Source of the DNA: Ascarosepion bandense
Lineage: Eukaryota > Mollusca > Cephalopoda > Sepiida > Sepiidae
DNA length: 64,000 nt
Assembly: GCA_037127315.1 (NCBI GenBank)
Contig: JBBBDQ010000330.1
Span: forward strand, 2,911,501-2,975,500
Direction of reading: 5' to 3'
A model generated the notes under the pieces. That model ran no database searches. It was not told the origin of the DNA and was given only the letters and a program-made list of their open reading frames with translations. The position numbers and the translations under genes were made by a program. Of the stretch, positions 47,281-59,000 are shown one piece after another (within the stretch, counting starts at the first letter, position 1; each line of letters begins with the position of its first letter).

Positions 47281-47911
47281 ATCATTAATTCCCTCTTTCT
47301 AAACCAATGAGAATCGCGGCCACTTTTCTCCTCTATATACAATATCTTCTCGCTATTGGACCGGCAGTCAATACAGACCGGCAGTCAGCACGTGCGACAA
47401 CGAAAATTTCTACCTCTTTTTCCCTTTTCAGGTTATAATAGTAACGTTTATCTCTTAGCACTCGACAAAAATTGGAGATAAGAAAAACCTAGACACTTTT
47501 TGCATTTTCAAACTAAATTATCTGGACACTCATTACATACATCTAAAAAAACAAACAAACAAACAAAAACATACGAGAAAGACTGTATACACTTTGATTA
47601 TTTCTATTTTACCATTCTGTCAGATTCCAATTCATATTTGATCTGCATTTAACCACAAACTCACAAGTTTACTCAATATTACTATCTCTTGTGTCTCCAA
47701 TATAACGTAACAACCAGATATTAAATAATACTCGTTTTTTTGTTTCTACGTCTTGATATTTCCCATTCTTACGAGTAATTTTGTATATATAAATGTAAAG
47801 GAGTTTATAATTATTTATAACTCTCCTACAAGAGACAAAGAAACAGTCTACCTAATAAACTTGTATAAAAAGATGATAGAACGTGAACCGGGAGGAATAG
47901 TACAGGGATAA
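47281..47911. other. No gene recognised, CCAAT-like boxes
   Basis: Contains AACCAATGAGA (about 47302) and an inverted CCAAT (GCTATTGGACC, about 47353), each near CTATATAC, plus a tandem CAGACCGGCAGTCA phrase. Suggestive of a promoter, perhaps of a retroelement, but no transcript downstream was identified. Confidence 0.25.
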
Positions 47912-47924
47912 ATGTTGTTTATTT

Positions 47925-48270
47925 TTGAGCCCCCCTTTTTCTTATTTTACCACCTTCTCTTTTCTTATATTTTCGCCATCTTTTTTCTTATCGTTCGCCA
48001 TGTCTCTTCTTTTTTTCCTCCCTGTCTTTTCTTATATTTCGGACCTCTCTTTTTCATCCTCTTTTTCCTATTTTTCCGCCCCCACTTTTCTTATTTTTCG
48101 CCCTCTTTTTCTTTTTTCCTGTCCTTTATTTTCTTATTTTTTCGCCCTGACTTTTTTATTTTTCCACCGCCTCTTTTCTCATTTTTAACTTTAATTTACC
48201 ATTGCCCTATGTTTTCTTATTTTTTCGCTTTCTTTTTTCTATTTTCCGCCTTCTTATTTTTTCGCCCTAG
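47925..48270 (+). repeat. Pyrimidine-rich minisatellite
   Basis: Degenerate units of about 21-27 bases built on TTTTCTTATTTTTTCGCCCT, almost free of G on this strand except in the CGCC core. The run ends in TTCTTATTTTTTCGCCCTAG, which reads as an acceptor, directly before the Penelope-type frame. The hydrophobic open frames here are composition artefacts. Confidence 0.85.
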
Positions 48271-49264
48271 ATGGAGATGCTGACTCAAACAACATTCGGA
48301 TTGGGATCAGGCATATATCGGCAGGATGAAGGCTTAGCAATGGGCTCGTCATTATCACCATCACTGGCTAACATATACATGGAATACTTTGAAGAGATAG
48401 CATTAGAATCCACAGCTCTAAAGCCAGCTCTATGAATGAGATACGTTGATGACACCTTCATGCTCTAACCACACCAGACGCTACTGGACCAAGTGAACTC
48501 AATAAGATCATCCATACAGTTCACTATAGAAAAAGAGAGTGATAACAAAGTGGCATTCCTGGATGTGCTAGTAACTCGAACAGAGGTGGGGTTCAAGACA
48601 TCCGTATACCGCAAGCCAACATTCAATACCTGAACTTCAACTCCCACCACCCCTACAATGTTAAGAAATGGATCGTTTGCTGCCTGCAACATCGAGTAAA
48701 AGTCATAAGCAGCGACCCAGAGACATACGAACAGGAAATGGTCAGTATAAGCAGTACCCTACGACGAAACAATTATCCAGGATACATGACAAGAACCCTA
48801 ACATACATGGAAGGGAGGGTGCATGAGGATAACAACTCTCAGAAAACAGACTCGGTGGTCTGTCTACCCTATGTGAAGGGGTTATTGGAGAAAATCAAAG
48901 GATCTGTGGTCCATATAACATCAGGACGATCTTCATAAGTGTTTCTACACTTTGCAGGAACCTCTCCCGAGTAAGACCCCCAACAGAGGAGAACATGACT
49001 AAAGAACTGTATGTACACCATTTCATGTAGCTGTGGAAAGAAATATAAAGTAAAAACAGACCGCTACTTTAAGGTAAGGCTACAAGAACATCGCAAGGCC
49101 GTAAGACAGAAAAATCAGACGTAGCTGACCACATATGGAGGGAGAAAAGGGATCACCACGCCCTATTGGATAAAGTTGAAATAATAGATAGAGAACACCA
49201 CTGGAAACAACGTAAACTTAAAAAATCAGGACATATGCTAAGTTACAAAAATCTCCTAAGCTAA
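48271..49264 (+). pseudogene. Penelope-like element, RT and GIY-YIG relic
   Basis: Starts in frame at 48271 and reads the RT palm: EGLAMGSSLSPSLANIYMEY, then the catalytic RYVDDTF at 48439-48459, then KVAFLDVLVTR and VYRKPTFN. In-frame TGA (48433) and TAA (48466) flank the YVDD. After frame changes, 49007-49263 gives a decayed GIY-YIG region: TISCSCGKKYKVKTDRYFK...RLQEHRKAV. This RT plus GIY-YIG order is diagnostic of Penelope-like elements. The N-terminal RT part is missing. Confidence 0.85.
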
Positions 49265-49313
49265 CCAAGCATAAAAATGAATATAACATGGGAACCAGTA
49301 ATACGGAGTGCCA

Positions 49314-49490
49314 GAGAAAACCATTAGTGTCAAAATTGCAATATAAGCTCTGGTAAAAAATACTATAGAATCATTAGTGTCAAAATTACAATATGAGCTC
49401 TGGTAAAGAAATACTAGAGAAAACCATTAACATCAAAAATACTAGAGAAAACCAATAACATAAAAAAATTACAATATGAACTCTGGTAAA
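49314..49490 (+). repeat. Short tandem repeat after Penelope relic
   Basis: About three degenerate copies of GAGAAAACCATTAGTGTCAA plus AATTACAATATGAGCTCTGG and a TAAAAAATACTA link, roughly 60 bases each, just past the Penelope stop. Confidence 0.7.
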
Positions 49491-49852
49491 AAATGGTTAC
49501 TGAACATTAGGTTTATAAGTCCCAGAAATCCAGTTGGTCTTGTCCTTAAGGACACATGGCCCAGTGGATATAGACGTTGGTTAGTTCCACTGATTGACCC
49601 AAAGAGTTGTGAGTTGTGGTTAGAGGGTTAGAGGGAGATAACTCATGACTAACAAAAAAAGGAGGCTTTACTCAAGGAAAAGAACTTTACGCAAGAAATG
49701 AGAATGATATACTCCAGTGTTAGTAATAAAAGGGTTCAAAATTTCTGGCACCTGAAACCTCGTACAAATGGCAACAAAGATTAGGACAATAGTCCGAATA
49801 ATATAAATAGTGTAAATACTACCTCATCTCAGAATTATAGACAAATATATTT
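49491..49852. other. No gene; tRNA-like patch
   Basis: A tRNA-like ATGGCCCAGTGGATATAGAC (A-box-like) is at about 49555. No B box could be placed with confidence. No coding frame. Confidence 0.3.
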
Positions 49853-49955
49853 TATTAATTAAGGGCTACAAAGAATGTGATGAATTTTACAAACTAAGCA
49901 TATACAGTATACATATGAGAGATAGAAATCCGTTACAAGTTAATGTTTGTCTATA
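49853..49955 (+). repeat. Satellite monomer fragment (~185-bp family)
   Basis: AAGGGCTACAAAGAATGTGA, 'tgaattttacaaactaagcatatacagtatacat' and 'gagagatagaaatccg' match the satellite monomers at 55-60 kb in the same orientation. Truncated. Confidence 0.7.
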
Positions 49956-50197
49956 CTTTTGTTATAGTGACTTGTCTGTCTGACACATAAACTCCTCAAT
50001 TATATATAAGCAGCAGTTCTGCTTTGTAGGGTGAGAGCGAAATCTATTTCAGCAGATAACTCTAACAGCCGGATTAAACAGTCACGCTAATAATTTCATT
50101 TATATATGTTTGTACTACTGTTTTCGTTTAATATGTTTGCTTAACTCTGTTACTTCTTTGTGTCTTTATTTCTTGTCCCAACAAGGCCCCAACAACT
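49956..50197 (+). promoter_or_regulatory. Candidate gypsy LTR/promoter
   Basis: TATATATAAG at 50001-50010, followed by a GC-richer start region, and a 3' end CCCCAACA just before the tRNA-primer-like TTGGCGACGAGGAT. The arrangement fits the 5' LTR of the gag relic downstream. The left LTR edge is not defined. Confidence 0.45.
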
Positions 50198-50212
50198 TGG
50201 CGACGAGGATTC
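50198..50212 (+). promoter_or_regulatory. Candidate tRNA primer-binding site
   Basis: TGGCGACGAGGATTC begins with TGG, as a primer-binding site complementary to a tRNA 3' CCA end must. It lies a few bases past the presumed LTR end. The tRNA is not identified. Confidence 0.5.
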
Positions 50213-51815
50213 TCAAGGACTTTTGAGAACCCCAAAAGGAAATTCTCAATATTGGTTCAACATTGGATGCACGAAATTCTGTTTTTCATTACACTTTGTT
50301 CTATTCAACAGTACTTGGCAATACAAAAAAGGAAACTGAACGAAAAAAAATCCATTTTCGTCCCACTTGTTCTACTCAACAATATTTGGTAATAGAGAAA
50401 AGGAAGCCGAACGAAAAAAAGGTCTCTGAACTTGAACGCTAGTCGCTAAATTATGAGAATTTCTGTTTGCTTCGAGAGGGAAAAGACACTCTGAGTGAGT
50501 AAGAAATTGAAGTTATTTATTCACTTTCAATTAATTGTTATTTCGTTTAGTAAGAGAATAAAAGCGTTTGTGTCATTTCAATGAAAAAAGTTTTCATTTG
50601 AATTTACTTGTATTCGGTTAATCCTGAAAAAAGACACGAAACATAGACGAATTTCTTAAGTATCAAACTGAGCAGCAAATAAGAATAAAGTCATTTCAGC
50701 TCGATATGGCTTTACATAAAGAACGACTTTAAATTCAAAAGCAAGCTGAAAAAACGGCTTGAATTTCAAAAACAAACTGAAGTTAGATATCAGAAATTCG
50801 AAGAAATTCTATTTCAAAGTCAACAAGAGCAACGGACCTTGCTTAAACTGGCAAGCTGGAGACAAATTAATGAAAACGAAAATGCGTTCTCACAAAACAC
50901 GATCTGGAGCGCAATAGGCACTTTTGCATATTCTCCGGACGAGGATATAACTTTCGCCTCCTATTTTAGAATATTCCAGGATTATACGCCACAGAATGCA
51001 TAAATTGGTCGGATTCTAATAAAGTTCACCTTCTTCGAAAACTGGGCACCACAGAGCACACAAAATTTGCGAACTATATTTTACTGCGTTAAACAAGTAA
51101 ACTGACAATTAATAAAGCGGTTAAACTTCTTCCAGAACTTTTTAGTTCTAAAACTTTACTCTTTCATAAGATATGGAAGTGCATGAATTTAACCAGAAAG
51201 GATAGTGAAGATTGTACTACGTTCTCATCGGTCGTGAAGAAGCATTGCAATGATTTCAAACTGTCAGAATTGAGTACAAATAATTTCAAGTGTCTTATAT
51301 TTGTTCAGGGTCTCATTTCAGCTAATGACACTGAAATTAGACGTAGGATTCTAAATAAATTGGAAAATGAGTCAAATCTTACTCTCCAACAAATAGCGGA
51401 AGACTGTCAGAGATTCTTAAACATACGCCAAGATTAGAAAAATATCGAGGAATCTGGCACAGCTCACATAAGAAAAGTACGCCGAAAGAAAAAAACAAAT
51501 TAATTCTTTCTCTAAATCAAACCAATCAAAATAGAAAGAAGACAACTTGTTCCATAACCTGTGTTTCGGTTGTGAATTATTACATTGGTATAAATATTGC
51601 CCTTACCGGAATTTTAAAAATGTCTAAATTGTAACCGTGTCGGGCACAAGAGCTCACATTGTCAATCAAGAAAAAACGTTAATAGCTACGTAAAAAACAA
51701 ACAAACACAAAATCAGATAAACAAAAGGGGTTAAGCATTAGGAAATACGTTCAAGTACAAATCTTAAATACAAATATTAAACTACAATTGGATTCTGATT
51801 CTGATTTTAAGAATA
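50213..51815 (+). pseudogene. Ty3/gypsy gag-to-protease relic
   Basis: A leader to about 50700, then broken gag pieces. The frame 51183-51437 (CTTFSSVVKKHCNDFK..., then DTEIRRRILNKLENESNLTL) is closely similar to the reversed copy at 61750-62175. Two zinc knuckles follow at about 51560-51655: CFGCELLHWYKYC, then, in another frame, CLNCNRVGHKSSHC. At about 51785 IKLQLDSDSDF stands where a DTGSD protease active site is expected. The element stops there, running into satellite. Confidence 0.8.
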
Positions 51816-51821
51816 TTTTAC

Positions 51822-52004
51822 AAATCTTACACTCAGAGAATACATAGTATACATGTGGGAGAAAAAGTCGCAATTGACCTTAAGTTTATCTAAATATGAT
51901 AAAGAACAGATATTCGGTAAATAGAAAAAAGTCCCACTTTACTAAATGCTGCAAAAATCAATTGCAATTGCCATTGTTATATAGCGACAAATAACAAACA
52001 CGGG
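51822..52004 (+). repeat. Satellite monomer (~185-bp family)
   Basis: Contains 'cttacactcagagaatacatagtatacatgtg', 'cgcaattgacctta', 'gaacagatattcgg' and 'gcgacaaataacaa', the order of the main array. Same orientation as the others. Confidence 0.8.
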
Positions 52005-52518
52005 TGTATATAAAAATATATGACTTATATTTTTATTAACGACGATGGACCGTGTCGCCTAGTGGACAGAGAGTTGAGGGAGCGCTTCCAGGGGCCGACG
52101 TGGGGTTCGACGTGAGTGTAACCTCTCTCTTACTCGTCTAACTTCTTCTTCTCGAGACTTCTTCTCGAGACTTCTGGTCTTGTCTGGCTCTCTGCCTAGA
52201 CTGCCTGTCGAGCCTGACTCCTGTCGAGGCTGACTGGGACTCGACTTCTCTTCTACTGTCGACTTCTGGAGACTGTCAAAACTGATTCCAAGACTGTGTT
52301 TTTCGCAGTCTTTATATATCTTCCAAAAGCGGAAATTGTTTCTTCCGGTTTTTTCTTGATCACGCGACGCCTACGCGACGCCTACGTAAATTCTCAGAGA
52401 CCCTGTCTATTTCCGCTCTGCCGGAAATAGGGTCAAAGTGACATCCGCTACTTTTCATCAACCGGGAACGCCCACGCTTCCTCGGCCTTCTCGGGTTAGG
52501 CCAGATTATTATATTACA
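52005..52518 (-). mobile_element. LTR, left copy (3' LTR of minus-strand element)
   Basis: On the minus strand it begins TGTAATATAATAATCTGG and ends ATATACA, giving TGTA..TACA ends. A TATA box (GATATATAAAG) is at 52321-52311 and AATAAA at 52037-52032. The internal side has a purine run (GGGTGGGCGAGGAA), a polypurine tract right before TGTAAT. Positions 52140-52518 are almost identical to the right LTR. 52005-52139 is diverged and holds tRNA-like boxes (TCGCCTAGTGG; GGTTCGACG). Confidence 0.8.
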
Positions 52519-54942
52519 TTCCTCGCCCACCCATTTTTCAAAATGTTCGCCTAAGAACATTTTAAGCGCAACATCCTCACTCTCCTCCCCATGCCACACA
52601 AGCCCTACAATTGTATAAACATGTGCATGCCAAAACAACAAAAACATGTGCATGCCAAAACAACAAAAAGCAACAAAAAATATATATATATAGGGGAGCC
52701 TACATCGGCAACCCAACAATGTTCGTATCCATCTTGAAAATTGTTCTACCAGCTCGATGTTTCATTGTTCCTTTTTTTTTTTTCCTTTTTTTTTTTTTTT
52801 TTCAATATCCATCTTCACAGAATTGGGCAAAGTTCCTAAAAATGTTCATTTTCTTTCTCGCGTCTGTCCATAAGCGTAGACTCTTCGATGCATAATCACA
52901 TGATTATTAAGCGGTAACCGCGCTCCCAGTTTCTAAACTAACATCGAGTAAATGACCTTTGACCAACACCATGCGTGCTTCTGCTCGAGTTTATTGTTAC
53001 CACGTAACCTCATTTAATTTAATTTAATTTCAAACATACTATGTTTGAACACAGAAAAAATGGTCATTATTTGCCGTACATACCATTCATTGTCTGACCG
53101 AGAAATGTTCAATAGAGAACGAAGAAAATTACCCTGATTCCAACGTTAATCCGCATGCAATTTACTTGTGGAGGATATTAATTTAGTCTAAAAAAAATGG
53201 ACCCGTGACTCGCGGCTCCCAGCTGGTACAATGTTTTCCATTCCCTGAACTACATCCTCTGGATTCAAAACCAAGCATATCTGATTTGTTAACATCTCTC
53301 TGTTTAACGCCGAGACATTTGAACGCCCGTTGACCTATCGTCAACTTCTTCGGGAGTTCCTCATATCCTTCACTAATCTCTCCATATTTACTAGTTTTCA
53401 GAAATTAATATATCTTCAAAAGATATTTCCCAAGTCACATAAATGAAAATTCACAGAGGATGTTAAATTGATGGGAACCTGCACAAAAGCATCTCTCACA
53501 AACATAGAAATGTAAATCATTTTTGTAATGTACAGTCATCGAAAAGAAATCCAAAAAAAAAAACCCTAACACTGCACAACCCACTTCATTTAATTTAATT
53601 TAATTTTCCCAAATCTCCCCAATAATCCGATTCCACCATATTGATACAAAATATCTTTTCAATATCTGACTCATATCGCGAAACACTGAGACGCGGGTGA
53701 ATGTTTTAAGAATATATATAATCGGTGTATTCGCAAAGAAATAACCAAATAATGCAGTTGTCTTCAAGCAACGATGTTGAGATATATTTATAATTGGCGA
53801 TTTTGTTGGCTGTTGTTAACTGCATAATTAAAATTACACTTTAAAACTCTCGATAACATTTAAGTCATTTCTATGCTGTAGAAACGTCACGCAAAACACA
53901 AACATTTTTAAATTTTGACAATTATCTGTGTAAAGATTACAAATTGACGTTTACGAACGAATAAAATTAAAGAACCCTTTCGTTTCTCCGATTTTCCCAT
54001 TGTGGTAGCATTCAGTTATATTTATAATTTGTTAATATTTACCAAACTTGATTTAGTTCATGCAATACAAGGCCAAATGGAGAAAATGGAGAGGGTCATT
54101 TTCCGCTAATACTCCAATTGGGGAAAGTTTGTGTACGTAGAACATCGATTGTTTTTGTTTTTTCTTTAATTCGGCTCGAGTACTGGTCAGAAAAAACTCA
54201 ACTATTTCAACCATACAACTGACCTTCATAATCACATTGAGAATAGTTGTTCGTCAATATTTCTATCGGGTTGTCTGAAAAGTTCATGCCGCTTTTCAAG
54301 TAAAATTAAGACACAACCCAAAATTATTTCATTAAATATTTATTCTACGAAACATTAACTATTTTCTCACTTCACATATATGGTAAAACATTAAAAAAAA
54401 ACAAAAAACCACCAACTCAGATGCCCTGACACCGACAGACAGGCAAATATTTCAACTTTCTTCCTCTCGTCAACTTCAACACCCCACTGTCAATTTTAAC
54501 ACTTCACTTTACACGTTCTTCCTCATTTTAACACCTTCTTCCTCATCAACCCCAAACCTAATGCGCTACTCCCTACATGTAGTCTGTTTCACCACCTCCG
54601 TTCTACCGAATAATCCATATTTCTCATTTCTACGGTCAGATCGGCAACAATATGCTGTCCCATTTTTTTTTTCAACCAGACCTACTATAACACGAGCAGA
54701 GAACACACACACTATTAAAATCAAAGTGTCACCTACCTTTCGTTGGTCTCGTCCGGTTGTCTACTATATTTTCGTCTTCTTTTTTTTTCTGGTGGCAGTT
54801 TTAATTCCGGAAATTTCAAGTCTGTTGAATTTTCAATCGTTGTTGCGGTAAACCAGTTCGCATCAATGTTTTGTTGTTTCAAAACAGCAGGTCAGGAAGG
54901 CACCAAAACGTATAGTCTGTTGTATACCAATAAACAGACCAA
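52519..54942 (-). mobile_element. Internal region of LTR element, no pol recognised
   Basis: 2.4 kb between the two LTRs. No protease, RT, RNase H or integrase motif was found on the minus strand. It contains direct repeats of CATTTAATTTAATTTAATTT (53010 and 53585), a long T-run near 52770-52800, and a mariner-type terminus near 54264. It is either a non-autonomous LTR element or one decayed past recognition. A primer-site candidate on the minus strand is TTGGTGCCTTCCTG near 54904. Confidence 0.5.
54262..54400 (+). mobile_element. Mariner-type terminus inside LTR element
   Basis: GGTTGTCTGAAAAGTTCATG followed by CCGCTTTT has the form of mariner termini. About 130 bases downstream still look mariner-like (TTAAGACACAACCC, TTTATTCTACGAAACATT). 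No transposase or opposite end was found. Confidence 0.5.
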
Positions 54943-55447
54943 CACGCATATATATATAAAAATATGACTTGTGTTTTTATTAGTGACCGATCGATCGCGT
55001 GGCACAAGGCAGAGAATTGAGAGCGCGCTACTAATGGGATTTCGACGGGAGCTGGCCTCGCTGCTTAGCTCGTCTAGCTTCTTCTTCGACTTCTCGAGAC
55101 TTCTGGTCTTGTCTGGCTCTCTGCCTAGACTGCCTGTCGAGCCTGACTCCTGTCGAGGCTGACTGGGACTCGACTTCTCTTCTACTGTCGACTTCTGGAG
55201 ACTGTCAAAACTGATTCCAAGACTGTGTTTTTCGCAGTCTTTATATATCTTCCAAAAGCGGAAATTGTTTCTTCCGGTTTTTTCTTGATCACGCGACGCC
55301 TACGCGACGTCTACGTAAATTCTCAGAGACCCTGTCTATTTCCGCTCTGCCGGAAATAGGGTCAAAGTGACATCCGCTACTTTTCATCAACCGGGAACGC
55401 CCACGCTTCCTCGGCCTTCTCGGGTTAGGCCAGATTATTATATTACA
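54943..55447 (-). mobile_element. LTR, right copy (5' LTR of minus-strand element)
   Basis: The minus-strand start, TGTAATATAATAATCTGG, is at 55447, with the TATA box at about 55250 and an AATAAA at 54982-54977. Compared with the left LTR, 55073-55447 shows about one substitution plus a small length change in a CTTCTTCTCGAGA repeat. 54943-55072 is only loosely similar. The inner end is not exactly placed. Confidence 0.75.
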
Positions 55448-56018
55448 CCATGAATGGTAATCAGGAAAGAATATTTGATGAAATATACATTCAAAATATA
55501 TATAATATACATGTGCGATAAGGAAATTCACAGTTAACCTTAACAAGTTTATCTAAATAGATCAATGAACATATATTGATAAACATATATTCAGATATAT
55601 ATAAAATAGTCAAACTTTTAAAGGGCCATAAAGAATAATTGAACTATCCATGAATGGTAATCAGGAAAGAATATTTGATCAGTTTTACACTCAGAGAATA
55701 TATATTATACAGGTGACTGAAGACATCTGCAAATGAGCTTCATAAGTTTGACAAAATAGATTATTGAACAGATATTCGGATAGATATGAAAAAAGTCACA
55801 TCTTATTAAAGGCTACAAAAAAATTGAACTGTCCATGAATGGTAATGATGAAAGAATATTTGGTTAATTTCACACTCAGAAAGTATATAATATACATGTT
55901 AGAGAAAAAATCTGCATTAACCTAAACAATTTTATCTATATAAATATACAGATATTCGGACAGATATAAAAAAAGACACACTTTACTAAGGGTGACAAAT
56001 AACAATTAAACTGTCCAT
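55448..56018 (+). repeat. Satellite array, left part
   Basis: Monomers begin CCATGAATGGTAAT at 55448, 55648 and 55832, with a fourth cut at 56013. Lengths are about 200, 184 and 181. Each contains 'agaatatttg', 'tttacactcagag', 'atataatatacatgt' and 'gatattcgga(t/c)agatat'. Monomers differ from one another at many sites. Confidence 0.9.
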
Positions 56019-59000
56019 GAGCGTTTCACCCCGAGCAAGGCATGTCACTACCACTACTGTGCAGGGGGCTACGTAGAGTGGATAAAGGCTGGTTAGATAT
56101 AGGAAATAACAGAGGGTGGGTGATAGGCGGGTGAGGATACCGAGAATGCGGGTTGGGTAGATGAGAGTGTTGTGAGAATAGTTGGGAGTTAGTGTGATAG
56201 GTGTCTATTGACCCTACATTTAAACACCTGGAGATTGTAACTGTCGGGAAAGCAGACTTGTGGAAGGGAGTTCCACAGGCGGGAAGCGCGAGAAAAGAAG
56301 CTGTTGGAGTAGAATTTACGGTTACATCTTATTTGTTTAACTGTAAAAGGGTGGGACCTAGTTGCTAATCTAGTATCTCGTGTAAATTCGTGCTTAGGCG
56401 GCACCAGTGATCTAAGCTCATCGGAGCAGAAGCCATGAAAGTACTTGTAGAAGAGGCACAGGGAAGCTACATCACGCCGGTGTGAGAGCGGCTGCAGCCG
56501 GTCTGCCAAGTCAGTATCAACCACGTTACAGATCCTCCTTTGTATTTTGTCAAGAAGCCCAAGGAGAGCAGCAGGGGCACCCGACCAGATATGGCAGCAA
56601 TATTCAATACACGGGCGGATGGTAGATTTGTATATGTGCAGAATAGTTTCAGGTGGGAAAAATTTCCGGGCCCTGCACAGAGAGCCGACTTTCATAGCAG
56701 CAGATTTGGCAATGGATTCAATATAGTCATTCCATTTGAGGTCCGCCGAGAGTGTAAGGCCAAGGAGGCGTAGTATTTTACTCTCTGGGAGGCTAGCCTG
56801 TCCCATGCTAATGGGAGGTAGATGCGATTGTCTATGGTGGTTAGTTGATAACAGCTTTGTTTTGGAGGCATTGAAATTTACCAACCATTTCCTACCCCAG
56901 GTCACTACGGATTGGAGGTCCCTTTCAAGTGCGGCAGCGAGGTTCACTTTGTCGTCCAGACCTGGTTTCTGATCGATGCGGGAGTAGATCGTTGTGTCGT
57001 CGGCATACATGCCAACTTGGGATCTAATGGTGTCGGGGAGATCATTAATGTAGATCAGAAAGAGCGTGGGGCCTAGGATAGAACCTTGAGGGACGCCCGC
57101 GTTCGTCTGGTAGTTTTGGGAGGCATGCCCATTTAATACCACCTTTAATGTGCGGTTAGAGAGGAAGGACTGGATGAGGTCAAACAGATGTCCAGTTATC
57201 CCATAGCTCCGTAGTTTGCACAAGAGGCCAGCATGCCAGACCCTGTCGAATGCTTTGGAGATATCCAAGGCAACGGTTCGGGCTTCACCATTCTTGTCGA
57301 GTGCCTGGTATATGTACTCGGTAATGGTCGTTAGCATATCAGCAGTAGACCTGGTGAAGCGAAACCCATACTGTTTGTCAGAGAGAAGCCCGTTGGTCAT
57401 AAGGTGCTGAATCACCTCGGCGTTGATAATGGCTTCGAAAACTTTGCCAAAGATTGGAAGGAGACTAATAGGACGGTAATTGGCGGGGTCCGAGGGTTCG
57501 CCAGAATTCTTAAATATAGGTACTACGCAGGAGGACTTCCAACAGGCAGGAAAGCAGGAAGCAGATAGGCAGAGGTTATAGAGTTTAGAGAGGACAGAGG
57601 AGAGTTCTGGGGCACATTTCTTCAGTACTATGACCGGGATTCCGTCACCGCCGCTCGCTTTGTGTGGGTCAAGTTGCGCAATTATCTTGGCGACCAACGA
57701 GGGTGAAATGTGGACGTTATTTAGTTGAGCCTTAGTTCTGGGTGGGAAGTCTGGTGTAGGTATTCCTAACGAGTCCAGTGTCGAATTGGGTGAGAATTTA
57801 CGGGCAAAGCATTCAGCCTTGTCGGCTGGGGAGGTGAGAACTTCAAATTCATTGATTAGTGGGGGTATTGAAGTCTTGTTCCTGCTGAGCACGCTTTTGC
57901 AGAGACGCCAGTAATCTTTGGAGCCAAACTTAGAGGATGCTATGCGTTGCCTAATTCTGGTAGCAAACGCCCTCTTGGCTTCGTTCAGTACTTTTTTACA
58001 CTTGTTCCGTGCTGAGGTGAAAAGGCGCCTGTTTTGGTTCGACGAGCAGCTTCGATAGAGCCGGAAAAAATGGTTCCGGTGGGCAATAGCGGCCGAGCAA
58101 GCGGGTGAGAACCAGGGGGACGAATTAGGTTTTAGTTGGAATTTTCTGGCAGGGATAAAAGCATCGATGCCAGCCTTAACCCAAGAGGAGACTTCGGAGG
58201 CACAGTCTTCGACAGGAAGATCAAAGACGTTGTTCCATGGGACGTCGCAGAGGAAGTCCCTGAACGAGTCCCAGTCGGCTCTTTGGTAGCAGTATGATAT
58301 TCTGCTGGTCTGGTTTTCTTGGGTAGAGTTAGTGCGGATTGATACGTTTACGGAGACTACGGCGTGGTCAGAGTTTCCAAGGGGGCAGAGTTGCCTGGTA
58401 GTGCAGGAGTCTGGGATGGAGGTAAAACAAAGGTCGAGTAAAGAGTCCCTTCCGTTAGGGTTTTTAGAGAAACGCGTGGGGAAGTCCACCACTTGCGTTA
58501 GAGCTTGGGCTATTGAAAAGTGCATGGTGCGGATCCCAGCAAGGTCGGTGGCTGAGTTTTCAAGCCACTTGGTGTGGTGGGCGTTAAAATCGCCAAACAC
58601 AAATATATGGGCAGATGGGTGAGAAGAAATGGCCCTGTCGATGTTAGTCGAGATGCAATCAAGTAACGTACAGTCAGAGGAGGAGGGGGAGCGGTAGAGG
58701 AAGAAGAGATAGCTAACCGAGCTTAGAAGTGAGAGACGGAAGCACATGAAGGAATGATCAGGGGATTCAAGAGATGTGACCCTGGCTAGGGGGAGTTGTT
58801 CGCTGACATATACACCAAGCCCATGCATATGGACATTGGAGTCCTTCCTGAAGAGAGGAAGGTAACCAGGAACGAACAGCTCTGAAGAGGGGATAGAAGG
58901 GTCAAGGTTAGTCTCACATATAGCTAAGATATCGGGTGAGTTAGTTAGAAGGAAAGACTCTACACTATTAAAGTTACTGCGAATACCTCGTATATTTGTG

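Noticed and set aside
47290..47400. CCAAT boxes as a host gene promoter
   Set aside because: No start site, exon or ORF follows; the nearest coding relic is a Penelope fragment. Kept only as a note in the feature list.
47912..48283. 123-codon hydrophobic plus-strand ORF resembling a membrane protein
   Set aside because: It is a translation of a pyrimidine minisatellite (F, L, S, P only). Two frames are open at once, as expected from composition.
49540..49625. Possible tRNA gene
   Set aside because: Only an A-box-like phrase is present. No B box or cloverleaf could be drawn.
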